64,000 nucleotides of DNA from Lachnospiraceae bacterium UBA1712 (lineage in GTDB: Bacteria > Bacillota > Clostridia > Lachnospirales > Lachnospiraceae): contig DCJA01000019.1 in assembly GCA_002317175.1 (NCBI GenBank), positions 2,238 to 66,237 of the forward strand, read 5' to 3'. A model generated the notes under the pieces. It was not told where the DNA came from. It saw only the letters and a program-made list of their open reading frames with translations, and did no database searches. Shown piece after piece: positions 9,423 through 21,985 of the stretch; positions within the stretch are counted from its first letter, which is position 1; each line of letters starts with the position of its first letter. Position numbers and translations under genes: made by a program.

Positions 9423-10619
9423 ATGTCAAGAAGTGATGAAAAGAGAAAGCTCGACAGTATTCCTGTTGGTTCTCTTGGTATTATTCCATTAAGCGGCTGC
9501 CGTTCTCTCGGCGAGAAGGTTGATTCTTACCTGGTTGACTGGAGAACAGAGCGAGAAAATGAGCACAAAAACAGCCTTGCATTTGCTGGATATATGAGAG
9601 ACTCATATATATTAAAAAGCAAAGTTTCAAGATTTGGTTCCGGCGAAGGAAAAGGTGAAATTCTTGAATCCGTACGAGGTACAGATTTATACATTCTTGT
9701 GGATGTATGCAACTACTCTCTTACATATACTGTGGCCGGTCACAAGAACCACATGTCTCCTGATGATCACTACCAGGATTTAAAAAGAGTCATCGCTGCA
9801 GTAGGTGGAAAGGCAAGACGTATTACAGTCATCATGCCATTCCTTTACGAAAGCAGACAGCATAAGAGAACCGCAAGAGAGTCTCTTGACTGTGCAATTG
9901 CTCTTCAGGAACTTATCAGTATGGGCGTTGATAATATTATCACCTTTGATGCTCATGACCCAAGAGTTCAGAACGCCATTCCATTACATGGATTCGAAAC
10001 AGTTCAGCCATCTTATCAGTTTATCAAAGGCCTTCTCACTCACGTGAAAGACCTTCAGATTGATGCAGACCATATGATGGTTGTCAGCCCTGATGAAGGC
10101 GGTATGAGCCGTGCAATCTATATTGCCAATGTACTTGGTCTTGATATGGGTATGTTCTATAAGCGACGTGATTATACACGAATAGTTGATGGCAGAAATC
10201 CAATTATTGCTCACGAGTTCTTAGGTACTAATGTTGCAGGTAAGGATATCATCATTATGGATGATATGATTTCATCTGGTGACAGTATGCTTGAAGTTGC
10301 TGCAGAGCTTAAAAAACGTAATGCTAACAGAATCTTCCTTTTCTCAACATTTGGCTTATTCACCAACGGCTTTGAAAAATTCGATAAAGCTTACGATTCT
10401 GGACTATTTACTAATGTACTTACCACAAATCTTATATATCAGCCACCAGAGTTACTTGAGCGTGAATGGTACATAAGCTGTGATTTAAGTAAATATATAG
10501 CTTTTATAATTGATACTCTTAACCATGATTCATCTATCAGCGATCTGCTTGTTCCAAATGAAAGAATTAACAGCATCGTAGCAAGATATAAATCTGGCGA
10601 AGACCTATCAGCACATTAA
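9423..10619 (+). CDS. prs: Ribose-phosphate pyrophosphokinase (PRPP synthetase)
   Basis: Makes PRPP from ribose-5-phosphate and ATP for purine, pyrimidine, histidine and NAD synthesis. The 398-aa protein is the long clostridial form (classical enzymes are about 315 aa), with an extra N-terminal segment and insertions. Recognisable sites are ESRQHKRTARES, the catalytic FDAHD, and the PRPP-binding loop DIIIMDDMISSGDSM near residue 275. It starts 21 bases after the helicase-loader gene, with AAGAGAGG before it, and probably shares that operon, tying nucleotide supply to replication genes. The ATG at 9423 is the only well-placed start. Confidence 0.93.
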   Translation: MSRSDEKRKLDSIPVGSLGIIPLSGCRSLGEKVDSYLVDWRTERENEHKNSLAFAGYMRDSYILKSKVSRFGSGEGKGEILESVRGTDLYILVDVCNYSLTYTVAGHKNHMSPDDHYQDLKRVIAAVGGKARRITVIMPFLYESRQHKRTARESLDCAIALQELISMGVDNIITFDAHDPRVQNAIPLHGFETVQPSYQFIKGLLTHVKDLQIDADHMMVVSPDEGGMSRAIYIANVLGLDMGMFYKRRDYTRIVDGRNPIIAHEFLGTNVAGKDIIIMDDMISSGDSMLEVAAELKKRNANRIFLFSTFGLFTNGFEKFDKAYDSGLFTNVLTTNLIYQPPELLEREWYISCDLSKYIAFIIDTLNHDSSISDLLVPNERINSIVARYKSGEDLSAH

Positions 10620-10641
10620 TTTAATATTGGAGGTTTTTCAG

Positions 10642-11328
10642 ATGAAAAAGTATGTAGCTGAATTTATTGGAACAATGACACTTGTTGTATTAGGTTGTGG
10701 TACTGCAATGACTGTAGGATGTGGTGTTGACGGTGGTTATGCATTAACTGCTCTTGCTTTTGGTCTTACTATTGTAGCTATGGCATATTCAATTGGTAAT
10801 ATTTCAGGCTGTCACATTAACCCAGCTGTTTCGCTTGGTGTTCTTTTAACTGGCGGTATGGATGTTAAGGAATTCATCTATTACATTATCTCTCAAACAC
10901 TTGGTGCTTTAGCCGGATCAGGAATTCTCGCCCTCATCTTCTCGCTTGGCGGAATTGAAGATAAGACAGGCGGTTTTGGTTCTAACGGTCTTGCTGGTGT
11001 AGGCGGAAACGCAATTGCTGGTCTCTTAGTTGAAATAGTTCTTACATATATCTTTGTAACAGCTATTCTTGGTGTTACTAGCAAGAAGGCTAACCACGGT
11101 TCTTTCGCTGGTGTTGTTATTGGTTTAACTCTTGTTGTAGTTCATATCCTTGGTATTGGATTAACAGGAACAAGCGTAAATCCAGCACGTAGTATTGGAC
11201 CTGCTATTGTAGCTGCTATTTCAGGCAATACAGCTCCTATCGCATGTATCTGGGTATTTATTGTTGGTCCTCTTGTAGGTGCTGCACTTGCTGCTTGTGT
11301 TTATAAAGCTCTTGAAGCAGATAAATAA
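10642..11328 (+). CDS. MIP-family aquaporin / small-solute channel
   Basis: A 228-aa membrane channel of the aquaporin/glycerol facilitator family, with six hydrophobic segments and the two half-helix motifs HINPAVS (about residue 60) and SVNPARS (about 180). The short loops and the NPARS motif resemble AqpZ-type water channels more than GlpF, which has longer loops, but solute choice is an inference. ATG 10642 is chosen because TTGGAGGT lies 8 bases before it; an in-frame ATG or TTG 15 bases upstream overlaps that site. It is the last gene before a strong terminator and is unrelated in function to prs just upstream. Confidence 0.92.
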   Translation: MKKYVAEFIGTMTLVVLGCGTAMTVGCGVDGGYALTALAFGLTIVAMAYSIGNISGCHINPAVSLGVLLTGGMDVKEFIYYIISQTLGALAGSGILALIFSLGGIEDKTGGFGSNGLAGVGGNAIAGLLVEIVLTYIFVTAILGVTSKKANHGSFAGVVIGLTLVVVHILGIGLTGTSVNPARSIGPAIVAAISGNTAPIACIWVFIVGPLVGAALAACVYKALEADK

Positions 11329-11373
11329 TCAATGATGATATTATGAATTTACAGGCATTGTCCTGAAATACTA

Positions 11374-11404
11374 AAGAGTAGTTCCTTACGAACTACTCTT
11401 TTTA
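11374..11404 (+). terminator. Intrinsic terminator after the aquaporin gene
   Basis: AAGAGTAGTTC, loop CTTAC, GAACTACTCTT, with five T: an 11-bp perfect stem. It closes the DnaD-like to aquaporin unit. Confidence 0.92.
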
Positions 11405-11488
11405 TTATCTAATCTATATTAATTCTATTTCTTTTACATATATCATGTATCAGATTTATTCCTTTTACACTAACCAGTGTATTCAATT

Positions 11489-14017
11489 CTATTCCTGTAC
11501 CTTTAACGCATATGTCAAAAATCTGTTACCATTTCCCGCGAATATTTCTCGGGATTCACTAATGCCCTTTTTATAGATTTCTTTGCTGCCAGGATCAAAC
11601 CATGCCATGTTCTGCTCATTATATCCTATCAGTAATACTGTGTTACCATTGTCCAATACGGCCATAACAGGTATATCTTTATCAAGATAATACATTGCTA
11701 CATCCATGGTACAGCCTGTCAGATTTAGTACATATGCATTACTCAGGTTATCCTTGAGAATCTGATATGGATTATTCCCCTTAGCAAGCATATATTCTGT
11801 ATTTCTGGATATACCCTGCAATTTTAGCATTGTATCCAGACACACTGTCATGGATGTCTGATCATCAGGAATACTGTCAGCCTTAATAGCCATTATCTGA
11901 TTTCTTACTACGGTTTCTCCGCGTTTATACAGTTCATTTCCTTTAGTATCTATTACAAGTCCCCTATTATCGTAAGCCTCAGCAATAGCAACTGCTTCTT
12001 CATTATGAATAGAGCTGATATGACCTCTGACATATAACAGATATCTTTCATCCGCCTTTTGATGATTTACAATAACCTCTTTGCCACCTTCGAAAATCAC
12101 TTCCTTAGGTGTAAGAAATTTGAGAGACTTGGAATCAACATTTTTCTTAAGCTCTATCTGATATATGTTCTGAAAAACATCAATAGCCACTTTCTTGATT
12201 ACATTTTTTCCAGCATTATCGCTCTCATTATAAGTTATCTGATCATCATATATCTCTTCATATGATCCCTCCGCGGTCTTCCTTACTCTCTTCAGAGATA
12301 TCTGATTATCATTAATAGTTCCTTTTGTGATATATATATCATCAAAAGTATATTCCTTAAGCACAGCTCCATACTCTGATCTGATAACAATTCGATTCAT
12401 TAGCAGAGTAGTATCACCTATGGCATTACTGATAACTTCATCCTGATAGCTTACTCCGTAGATCAAATCTTCATCCATGAATCCTATCGCCTTCAGGCAT
12501 TCCTGCGGTTGCTTTTCTACAGTACTGATAAAACCATCATCCAAATCTAAAGTAATGAGTTCTGCAGTAATCTCATCTTCTTCCTGCCATACAGCTTTTC
12601 TTCCACTGGCAGACACAAAAAGAGTATCCTGAATAATATTATCAGCTATAGTTTTTTCCTCAAGCGTATCAAGATTTATTTCCTCGATATTGCCATCAAT
12701 CATTACATATAAAATACGCTTATTATTCAGGTTGCTGAGTTTATCAACATCTGCCATCAGAATCTCTGGTGACTTGTCATATTTTATAAAGACCTGCTCC
12801 TCAATAGTATTCAGTAGACTGTTGTAATACTCAACAAGTACACCCGCCTGTCCTTCATGGGTACCACGATTCATATACCCGTATACCATAAATGTAACAT
12901 TACCATTTTCCTCTACTGAGAGAACCTTGATTTTCGACTTATTATATATTTTTCTTAAGTCAGTGTCTCCTGCCTCATAATAAGCATACAGAGTTGCAAA
13001 TTTGTTGGCTGAAATATCATAGCTAAACAATCTGTTACAGTTTTCTATGACCAGGATATTGCCGTCTTCACTTTCAGTAGTAACTGGTTTATCGCTTTGA
13101 ATACCAAGGACAATCTTATTATTAACAAGTGACTCCTTTTCCGCCACAAGTATATCGCTCATTGTTCTGTTAAAATCAATGAGGAAAAATCTGTCCTGCC
13201 CCTGCCTGATTACATAATCCTCTTCAACATTGTAATAGTTCATAACATTGCCAGAACTAACACTTACAACATAATCCAGCTTAGCTGACATCATATTTGA
13301 GGAAATATCATATATAGTTGTATCTATATCACTAACAATTCTTGGATTGGTACTTCCCCATCCCAGCTGCGTAATATTACTGTGTATTGTAACATTCCCC
13401 AATGTTGTGTTATCACTGTCTGAGCTGGGCTCCATATATTTGGATAATTCTTTTACGCTTGTGGATGCAAAAGTTTTAGAATTAAAATCTAAAATAAATC
13501 CTAGTTTTGGACCTATTTCCAGCTGATCATTACATATAATCCTGGCGTAGTAGTAAACCTCTCTTCCGTCATCCAGATTAAGAACAAAATTGAGATTATA
13601 TTCCTTATCACGCTCAATCAGATCTTTTAGGTTAATTTCTCCACTAAATTTGCCCTTTTTATTTTCATAACTTCCTGCAACCGTATTTTCTATCAGTCTG
13701 CTTCCGTCCAGATTCCTAATTTCATAAGAAACCTTATTAACTCCTGTAGAATATGAATTAACAGAGAAGTTTAGTATTCTGTCTTCACCAATTGGAGATA
13801 TACTGTCGCGCATGGTTCCATTGTCCATTCTGTCCACATATCCATGCATAGTGTTTACGGACTTACCATCGTAAACTATGCTGACAACAGGAAGTGTTGC
13901 CTCCTGCATCTCCACTGTCATATCAGTTGTACCCTGGTTAAGTATTATATTAGATGTAACCAAAGCTACAAAAAATACAATAACAATCACCAGCCATCGT
14001 ATCCATACTTTTTTCAC
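11489..14017 (-). CDS. Membrane-anchored extracytoplasmic protein with degenerate C39-peptidase-like C-terminal domain
   Basis: The function is unknown. The 842-aa product has one N-terminal transmembrane helix (about residues 6-26), then about 650 residues rich in beta-strand-like stretches, consistent with an exported propeller or sandwich, and a C-terminal segment (about 700-842) that reads like a C39-type cysteine peptidase. That segment has a Cys in SMTVCLDTML and a final strand pair NGNTVLLIGYN...WFDPGSKE. The usual catalytic His (GHxVxVxGY) is Asn here, so activity is doubtful. I use the GTG at 14017 (VKKVWIRW), which has AAAGGTAG upstream. The longer reading frame from 14071 would run through the hairpin that follows atpC. 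Confidence 0.75.
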   Translation of the reverse strand: MKKVWIRWLVIVIVFFVALVTSNIILNQGTTDMTVEMQEATLPVVSIVYDGKSVNTMHGYVDRMDNGTMRDSISPIGEDRILNFSVNSYSTGVNKVSYEIRNLDGSRLIENTVAGSYENKKGKFSGEINLKDLIERDKEYNLNFVLNLDDGREVYYYARIICNDQLEIGPKLGFILDFNSKTFASTSVKELSKYMEPSSDSDNTTLGNVTIHSNITQLGWGSTNPRIVSDIDTTIYDISSNMMSAKLDYVVSVSSGNVMNYYNVEEDYVIRQGQDRFFLIDFNRTMSDILVAEKESLVNNKIVLGIQSDKPVTTESEDGNILVIENCNRLFSYDISANKFATLYAYYEAGDTDLRKIYNKSKIKVLSVEENGNVTFMVYGYMNRGTHEGQAGVLVEYYNSLLNTIEEQVFIKYDKSPEILMADVDKLSNLNNKRILYVMIDGNIEEINLDTLEEKTIADNIIQDTLFVSASGRKAVWQEEDEITAELITLDLDDGFISTVEKQPQECLKAIGFMDEDLIYGVSYQDEVISNAIGDTTLLMNRIVIRSEYGAVLKEYTFDDIYITKGTINDNQISLKRVRKTAEGSYEEIYDDQITYNESDNAGKNVIKKVAIDVFQNIYQIELKKNVDSKSLKFLTPKEVIFEGGKEVIVNHQKADERYLLYVRGHISSIHNEEAVAIAEAYDNRGLVIDTKGNELYKRGETVVRNQIMAIKADSIPDDQTSMTVCLDTMLKLQGISRNTEYMLAKGNNPYQILKDNLSNAYVLNLTGCTMDVAMYYLDKDIPVMAVLDNGNTVLLIGYNEQNMAWFDPGSKEIYKKGISESREIFAGNGNRFLTYALKVQE

Positions 14018-14036
14018 AAAACTACCTTTATGTAAC

Positions 14037-14063
14037 AAAGGACCATGATAACCATGGTCCTTT
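14037..14063 (-). terminator. Hairpin between atpC and the 842-aa protein gene
   Basis: AAAGGACCATG and CATGGTCCTTT form a perfect 11-bp stem with a five-base loop, 9 bases after the atpC stop. The T tract is weak (TTTGTTA), so it may be a partial terminator that lowers read-through into the downstream gene. Confidence 0.6.
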
Positions 14064-14071
14064 ACAAACAA

Positions 14072-14476
14072 TTACTTTAATACACTAATTCTTGCCACAG
14101 CTCGCTGTAAAGCAGTCTCTGCTCTGACAATATCAGTTGTTGATGCATGTTCTGCTATAAGCTTCTCAGCTCTGTCTTTAGCAGCTTCAGCTCTTGCCTT
14201 ATCAATCTCATTAGGCCATTCAATGATTTCAGCAAGGATAGTAACCTTATCCTGAAGAATCTGAACAAAGCCAGAATGTAAAGCAGCCTTAAGGACTTCG
14301 TCACCTGTGATAGTCAATACACCCGGCTTAACGATTACTGTCATAGGAATATGATTCTTATATACACCTATCTGTCCTTCAGTGGTATTGAACTCAACCA
14401 TACTTGCTTCGCCTTCATAGAAGGTTCTGTCTGGTGTGATGATTGAAAGTTCAAATGTCTTGTTATCATCTGCCAT
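14072..14476 (-). CDS. atpC: ATP synthase epsilon subunit
   Basis: The central-stalk subunit that couples c-ring rotation to F1 and can inhibit ATP hydrolysis. The 134-aa protein has the typical N-terminal beta-sandwich (SIITPDRTFYEGEASMVEF, then GQIGVYKNHIP) and C-terminal helical hairpin with REEE-like repeats (KARAEAAKDRAEKL). GGAGG lies 8 bases before the ATG. It is the last gene of the atp operon, 13 bases after atpD, and is followed by a hairpin. Confidence 0.97.
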   Translation of the reverse strand: MADDNKTFELSIITPDRTFYEGEASMVEFNTTEGQIGVYKNHIPMTVIVKPGVLTITGDEVLKAALHSGFVQILQDKVTILAEIIEWPNEIDKARAEAAKDRAEKLIAEHASTTDIVRAETALQRAVARISVLK

Positions 14477-14489
14477 CTTGAAGCCTCCT

Positions 14490-15896
<1,407 letters not shown>

Positions 15897-15954
15897 TTAC
15901 TATTTAATCTCACAAATGCTATACAAAAGTACCGCCTTGCGTTCATTTTGCTAA

Positions 15955-16812
15955 TTATGAAATAGCCTGTGCACCCGCAATAATTTCTGTTAATTCCTGA
16001 GTAATAGAGCCCTGTCTTGCTCTGTTGTACTGGAGTGTCAACTTGTCTATCATCTCTTCTGCGTTGCTGGTTGCTGAATCCATAGCCTGCATACGTGCAC
16101 CATTTTCACTCGCAACTGATTCAATCATTGCACCGTAAATAATGCTTGCAACATACTTCGGAATAATAAGCTCAAGTGCTTCTTCTTCCGCTGGCTCGAA
16201 ATTCATAGGAACTTTATCCTCTGCATCTACAACAGCTTCCGAATCATGGTCAACAGGAAGCAGTTTCATTAATGTAGGTACATGTGAAACTGTATTCTTA
16301 AATGCTGTATAAGCAAGATATATCTCACCTATTTCACCGGCACGATAGCGATTAAGTATAGTCGCACATAGGCGCATAGCATCTACATAATCAGGTGCCT
16401 CTATCATCTCTGAATAATCTTCCGCTAACTCATATCCATATCTGTTAAATGCTTCACGGCCCTTCTTACCTACTGTGTACATAACAAGTTCTTCCTTCTT
16501 AAGTTCACCTCTGGTAATAAGCTTAACAACATTGGAGTTGTAACCGCCTGCAAGTCCTCTGTTACCAGATATAACGATTACAGCCTTTTTAGCTGAATCA
16601 TTACCAGTAACATATGGATGGTTAATAGTTCCTGCTTTCGCAAGCATCTCATGTACTGTGTTGTACATATAACTGAAATATGCTTTTGAATTAAGCGCAT
16701 GCTGTTTAGAACGCTGTAACTTAACTGTAGAAACCAGCTTCATAGCTTTTGTGATCTGCTGTGTACTTTGTATACTGCCTTTACGTCTCTTGATATCTCT
16801 CATAGAGGCCAT
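15955..16812 (-). CDS. atpG: ATP synthase gamma subunit
   Basis: Rotating central shaft of F1. The 285-aa protein has the two conserved terminal coiled-coil arms: the N-terminal DIKRRKGSIQSTQQITKAMKLV and the C-terminal NSATSNAEEMIDKLTLQYNRARQ-like segment ending in TQELTEIIAGAQAI. The Rossmann-like centre (VIVISGNRGLAGGYNSNV) is present. It follows atpA by 18 bases, and the ATG has AGTAGGGTGA upstream. Confidence 0.97.
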   Translation of the reverse strand: MASMRDIKRRKGSIQSTQQITKAMKLVSTVKLQRSKQHALNSKAYFSYMYNTVHEMLAKAGTINHPYVTGNDSAKKAVIVISGNRGLAGGYNSNVVKLITRGELKKEELVMYTVGKKGREAFNRYGYELAEDYSEMIEAPDYVDAMRLCATILNRYRAGEIGEIYLAYTAFKNTVSHVPTLMKLLPVDHDSEAVVDAEDKVPMNFEPAEEEALELIIPKYVASIIYGAMIESVASENGARMQAMDSATSNAEEMIDKLTLQYNRARQGSITQELTEIIAGAQAIS

Positions 16813-16830
16813 AAATAATCACCCTACTTT

Positions 16831-18894
<2,064 letters not shown>

Positions 18895-18907
<13 letters not shown>

Positions 18908-19458
18908 GTGCCATCACCTATTTCTTTCAATGTTTCATCAACAAGACGCTCCTGAACAGATACATCCATGCTGTCTCCTACTGCTTTCTGTGCCATAGCA
19001 GAAGCAACAGTAATCATCTCTTTCTTCACGTCATCTTTAACTCGAAGTTTTTCCTGCTCTGCTTCAGAATTAGCTCTGTCAATAATCAGATGTGCTTCTT
19101 CTTTTGCCTTTGCAACTATAGATGCTTCGTTGTCTAAAGCTTTCTTACGAGCTGCACTTAAGATACTTTCAGCTTCCTTATCGATGCTCTTAAGCTTCTC
19201 TTCGTACTCAGCTTTCAATGTAGCAGCTTCTTCCTGATTTTTTTTAGCCTCATCAAGCTCGCCTTTGATTCTTTCCTGTCTCTTGCTCATAAAATCCCTT
19301 GCCGGATTGAATAAGAAATATGAAAGAAAGAAGAACAGCGCTATTACAGCTATGAGTGTTAAAAACGAATCTGCCAAAAGCTGAAAATCAAGATCAAATA
19401 ATCTTGGTTCCATCTCTGCACTAAGCATCATAATTCCTGTTTTCCCTAATACGTTCAA
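18895..19458 (-). CDS. atpF: ATP synthase b subunit
   Basis: Peripheral stator stalk. The 187-aa protein has one transmembrane helix (about residues 30-50, LTLIAVIALFFFLSYFLF) and a long charged coiled coil. The start is a TTG at 19458-19456: AAAGGAGG lies eight bases before it, giving MNVLGKTGIMM. An internal ATG pair a few codons later has no better site. The predicted short segment before the membrane helix is longer than in many b subunits. Confidence 0.94.
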
Positions 19459-19500
19459 CTTATAAGCCTCCTTTCCTGATATTTAATAAATACTAAAGGC

Positions 19501-19767
<267 letters not shown>

Positions 19768-19776
19768 CTAAATAAA

Positions 19777-20496
19777 TTATTCCGTATTCATTGCATCTGA
19801 TATGTATGTCATTGTAAGCATACAGAAAACGTATGTCTGTATCGCTCCAGAGAACATATCAAAATAAACATGTAGAGCCGCCGGCCAGATAATGGCAATC
19901 TTGCTCAGCAGTCCATATATCAACGCCATCATTACAGTTCCAGATAAGATATTCGCAAAAAGACGAAGCGATATCGAAATAGGAACGGCTATATCACCAA
20001 TGACATTGATTGGAGCCCAGAATACCCATGGATCACAAAGACCCTTGAGGAATCCGGATACCTTCTGGTACTTAATCTTGTTGAAGAATATCAACGTGAA
20101 TGTAAGTAAACCAAGTGGTAATGTGGTACCATAGTCCGCTGTAGGAGGGCGTAAGCCCAGCAAACCAGAAAGGTTGCTCACAAGAATAAAAATGAAAATA
20201 GAGCCGATGTAGTTTCTGAACTTGACTCCATTTTTACCCATGGTGCCGTCTACCATACCGTCGAGCATCTCAACTATCAGTTCCACTACATTCTGGAATC
20301 CAGTTGGGACATCGTCAGCGTGCTTCATAGCTCTTCCAGCCAGAAATGCAAAAAGCATTATTCCCAAAAGCACTATCAGGCAACACACATGAGTGGTTGT
20401 TATCCACACCTGATGACCGAAGAAGCTATATGAAAACACACCGTGTATCATAAAGTCGACTTCATTATCGGCGGACAACAGTATTCCCATGTCCAT
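19777..20496 (-). CDS. atpB: ATP synthase a subunit
   Basis: Stator channel subunit of Fo that passes ions to the c ring. The 239-aa protein has several membrane helices and the essential Arg in ISISLRLFANILSG (near residue 178). AAGGAGGTGAACAT precedes the ATG at 20496. It follows the AtpI-like gene by 17 bases and precedes atpE by 21, the standard order. Confidence 0.96.
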   Translation of the reverse strand: MDMGILLSADNEVDFMIHGVFSYSFFGHQVWITTTHVCCLIVLLGIMLFAFLAGRAMKHADDVPTGFQNVVELIVEMLDGMVDGTMGKNGVKFRNYIGSIFIFILVSNLSGLLGLRPPTADYGTTLPLGLLTFTLIFFNKIKYQKVSGFLKGLCDPWVFWAPINVIGDIAVPISISLRLFANILSGTVMMALIYGLLSKIAIIWPAALHVYFDMFSGAIQTYVFCMLTMTYISDAMNTE

Positions 20497-20513
20497 ATGT
20501 TCACCTCCTTATT

Positions 20514-20921
20514 TTATTTTGAAGATTTATGTAATAATCTATTAATTACCGGTTGTATATAAGCTCCCACTTTCAGGCCCATAATTCCCAGAAAAGCCGA
20601 AAGAGGATAAGCAAAATCCGTCACGCACACTCCTAAAAACACCAGCAGAATAACTGCATATCTTATCATACTCTGCTTAATGGCAAAGGCTCTGGCCGCT
20701 CCCTCATTATCTGCATTAACAGTAAGATTTCGATCCAGACTCCACCACATATGATATGCGCAGGCAAGTGCAAGCACAGTACCCATCCACAACCCCAGTG
20801 TGTACTTCATTATACTTTTAACAAAGAACATTCCTGCAAGTTGGGAAATGACAGCAAATACCAGTATTCCAATCAGCAGTCCTAAAAGTGTTTCATCAAT
20901 CTTTTTTGTCTTACTGCTCAT
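20514..20921 (-). CDS. atpI: AtpI-like ATP synthase accessory membrane protein
   Basis: A 135-aa protein with four hydrophobic segments (about 13-33, 38-58, 84-104, 108-125) in the position of atpI, directly before atpB. AtpI helps c-ring assembly in some bacteria and is a poorly conserved family, so the call rests on topology, size and position more than on motifs. It is two bases downstream of the AtpZ-like gene. Confidence 0.75.
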   Translation of the reverse strand: MSSKTKKIDETLLGLLIGILVFAVISQLAGMFFVKSIMKYTLGLWMGTVLALACAYHMWWSLDRNLTVNADNEGAARAFAIKQSMIRYAVILLVFLGVCVTDFAYPLSAFLGIMGLKVGAYIQPVINRLLHKSSK

Positions 20922-20923
20922 CT

Positions 20924-21148
20924 TTATGAATCTCCGCTATTACTGTAAGTCTTCTTGGCTAACAGATAAACATTTCTTCCTCCAGCTATGGCTCCAACAA
21001 AGAAAAAAATCACAAACCATATCTGTGTTCCAAAATAATTATCTATATAATATCCTGCAAAAGAACACATAAAAATGGGGACCAGCATACTAATTGCAAA
21101 CTGTGTAACAAATGTTAAAATCTTGAAATTATTATGCTTTGAATCCAC
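20924..21148 (-). CDS. AtpZ/AtpI-family small membrane protein, first gene of the atp operon
   Basis: A 74-aa protein with two membrane helices separated by GYYIDNYFGTQIW, the pattern of the AtpZ/Ca2+-Mg2+ transporter-like family found at the head of many atp operons. It starts with GTG (21148-21146), with AAAGGATAAGTAA upstream. In Bacillus, AtpI and AtpZ pair functionally; here too an AtpZ-like and an AtpI-like gene are adjacent. Confidence 0.78.
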   Translation of the reverse strand: MDSKHNNFKILTFVTQFAISMLVPIFMCSFAGYYIDNYFGTQIWFVIFFFVGAIAGGRNVYLLAKKTYSNSGDS

Positions 21149-21176
21149 TTACTTATCCTTTCACACAATTAATAGT

Positions 21177-21205
21177 ATTATACATTATCATTAATATAGT
21201 GTAAA
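21177..21205 (-). promoter_or_regulatory. Predicted promoter of the atp operon
   Basis: On the minus strand TTTACA, exactly 17 bases, TATAAT: near consensus, about 29 bases upstream of the GTG of the first gene. Confidence 0.8.
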
Positions 21206-21238
21206 GAAAATGTGCCACTTTTGGAGTATATTACACTG

Positions 21239-21267
21239 TTGACTTCTATATTTTTTGAGAGTAATAT
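21239..21267 (+). promoter_or_regulatory. Predicted promoter of the DUF402 gene
   Basis: TTGACT, 17 bases, TAATAT, 67 bases before the ATG. It is divergent from the atp promoter. Confidence 0.6.
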
Positions 21268-21333
21268 TGTATAAAATATTAAAGATATTTTTCTTTATTA
21301 TCTGACAATTCAAGCAATTCAGGAGGCTGGCGT

Positions 21334-21816
21334 ATGGACTTTCCAGTATTGTACCGCAGACGACTAATACCAGATGAATGCGTACTGTTAAAGGATGATG
21401 AGATTCTTTACATGGACGACTCAATTCTTGTCACCAAATGGGTTACACTCAAGCCAAGAAAAGATTTCCACCACGGTTATTCATGCTATTTTTTTAAAGA
21501 AGGCTATAAAGTAAGCCAGTTCCTGTCAGAGGATGATTCACTAGTATACTGGTACTGCGATATCGTAACTTATCTTCATGATAAAACTGCCAATTCCCTG
21601 ACCGTAGTTGACTTACTTGCAGATGTGGTCGTAATGCCTGATGGCAGAGTTGATGTTATGGATTTGGATGAACTGTGTGAAGCCAAAGAGAAACTGCTCA
21701 TCACCGATCAACAGTTTTTCACTTCCATAAAGCAGTTAGGCAATCTGGTCAAACTAATTCAGGACGGAGATTTTTCAACGCTTACCGATAAACTAATAAA
21801 ACATATATCACCGTAA
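21334..21816 (+). CDS. DUF402-domain protein
   Basis: A 160-aa protein of the DUF402 family, which includes RNA-binding FAU-1-like proteins and nucleotide phosphatases. The family core is visible around residues 68-115: VYWYCDIV, then LTVVDLLADVVVMPDGRVDVMDLDEL. AGGAGG sits 7 bases before the ATG. Its last nine codons including the stop are repeated exactly in the next 27 bases. It is a single gene that, before the accessory segment arrived, may have faced tRNA-Gln convergently. The exact substrate is unknown. Confidence 0.85.
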   Translation: MDFPVLYRRRLIPDECVLLKDDEILYMDDSILVTKWVTLKPRKDFHHGYSCYFFKEGYKVSQFLSEDDSLVYWYCDIVTYLHDKTANSLTVVDLLADVVVMPDGRVDVMDLDELCEAKEKLLITDQQFFTSIKQLGNLVKLIQDGDFSTLTDKLIKHISP

Positions 21817-21843
21817 AAACTAATAAAACATATATCACCGTAA
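21790..21843 (+). repeat. 27-bp perfect tandem duplication over the DUF402 stop codon
   Basis: 21790-21816 and 21817-21843 are identical, head to tail, and the first copy ends in the gene's TAA. It leaves the protein unchanged. Confidence 0.95.
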
Positions 21844-21886
21844 GGTTCTCAAGACCGCATAAAGCATCCGGATTCACGTGCAAAAA
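21831..21886. repeat. Copy A of a diverged ~56-nt repeat (partner near 29404)
   Basis: It begins CATATATCACC, then a middle with CCGCATAA and ends in CAAAAA. Copy B at 29404-29459 starts with the same 11 bases and shares GTTC, CCGCATAA, GCA, ATT, ACG and the A tract; I estimate about 70% identity by eye. Both copies have the same orientation and abut a minus-strand terminator T tract. Confidence 0.6.
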
Positions 21887-21912
21887 CCACCTATCATTTA
21901 CGATAGATGGTT
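21882..21912 (-). terminator. Terminator of the HD-GYP gene pair
   Basis: On the minus strand CCATCTATC, short loop, GATAGGTGG (one G-T pair), followed by TTTTT. It lies about 75 bases after the stop of the 657-aa protein gene. Confidence 0.75.
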
Positions 21913-21985
21913 CATCAAGCGGTGTTATCTCTCTTTTTTCGCATATTATGCATTTTTTTAATGTATAACCTGCGATTAATCTAGA

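Noticed and set aside
20398..20410. Single TTATCCACA match inside atpB (and another near 31070 in the DUF4173-like gene)
   Set aside because: Isolated matches inside coding sequence; no cluster, so not reported as DnaA sites.
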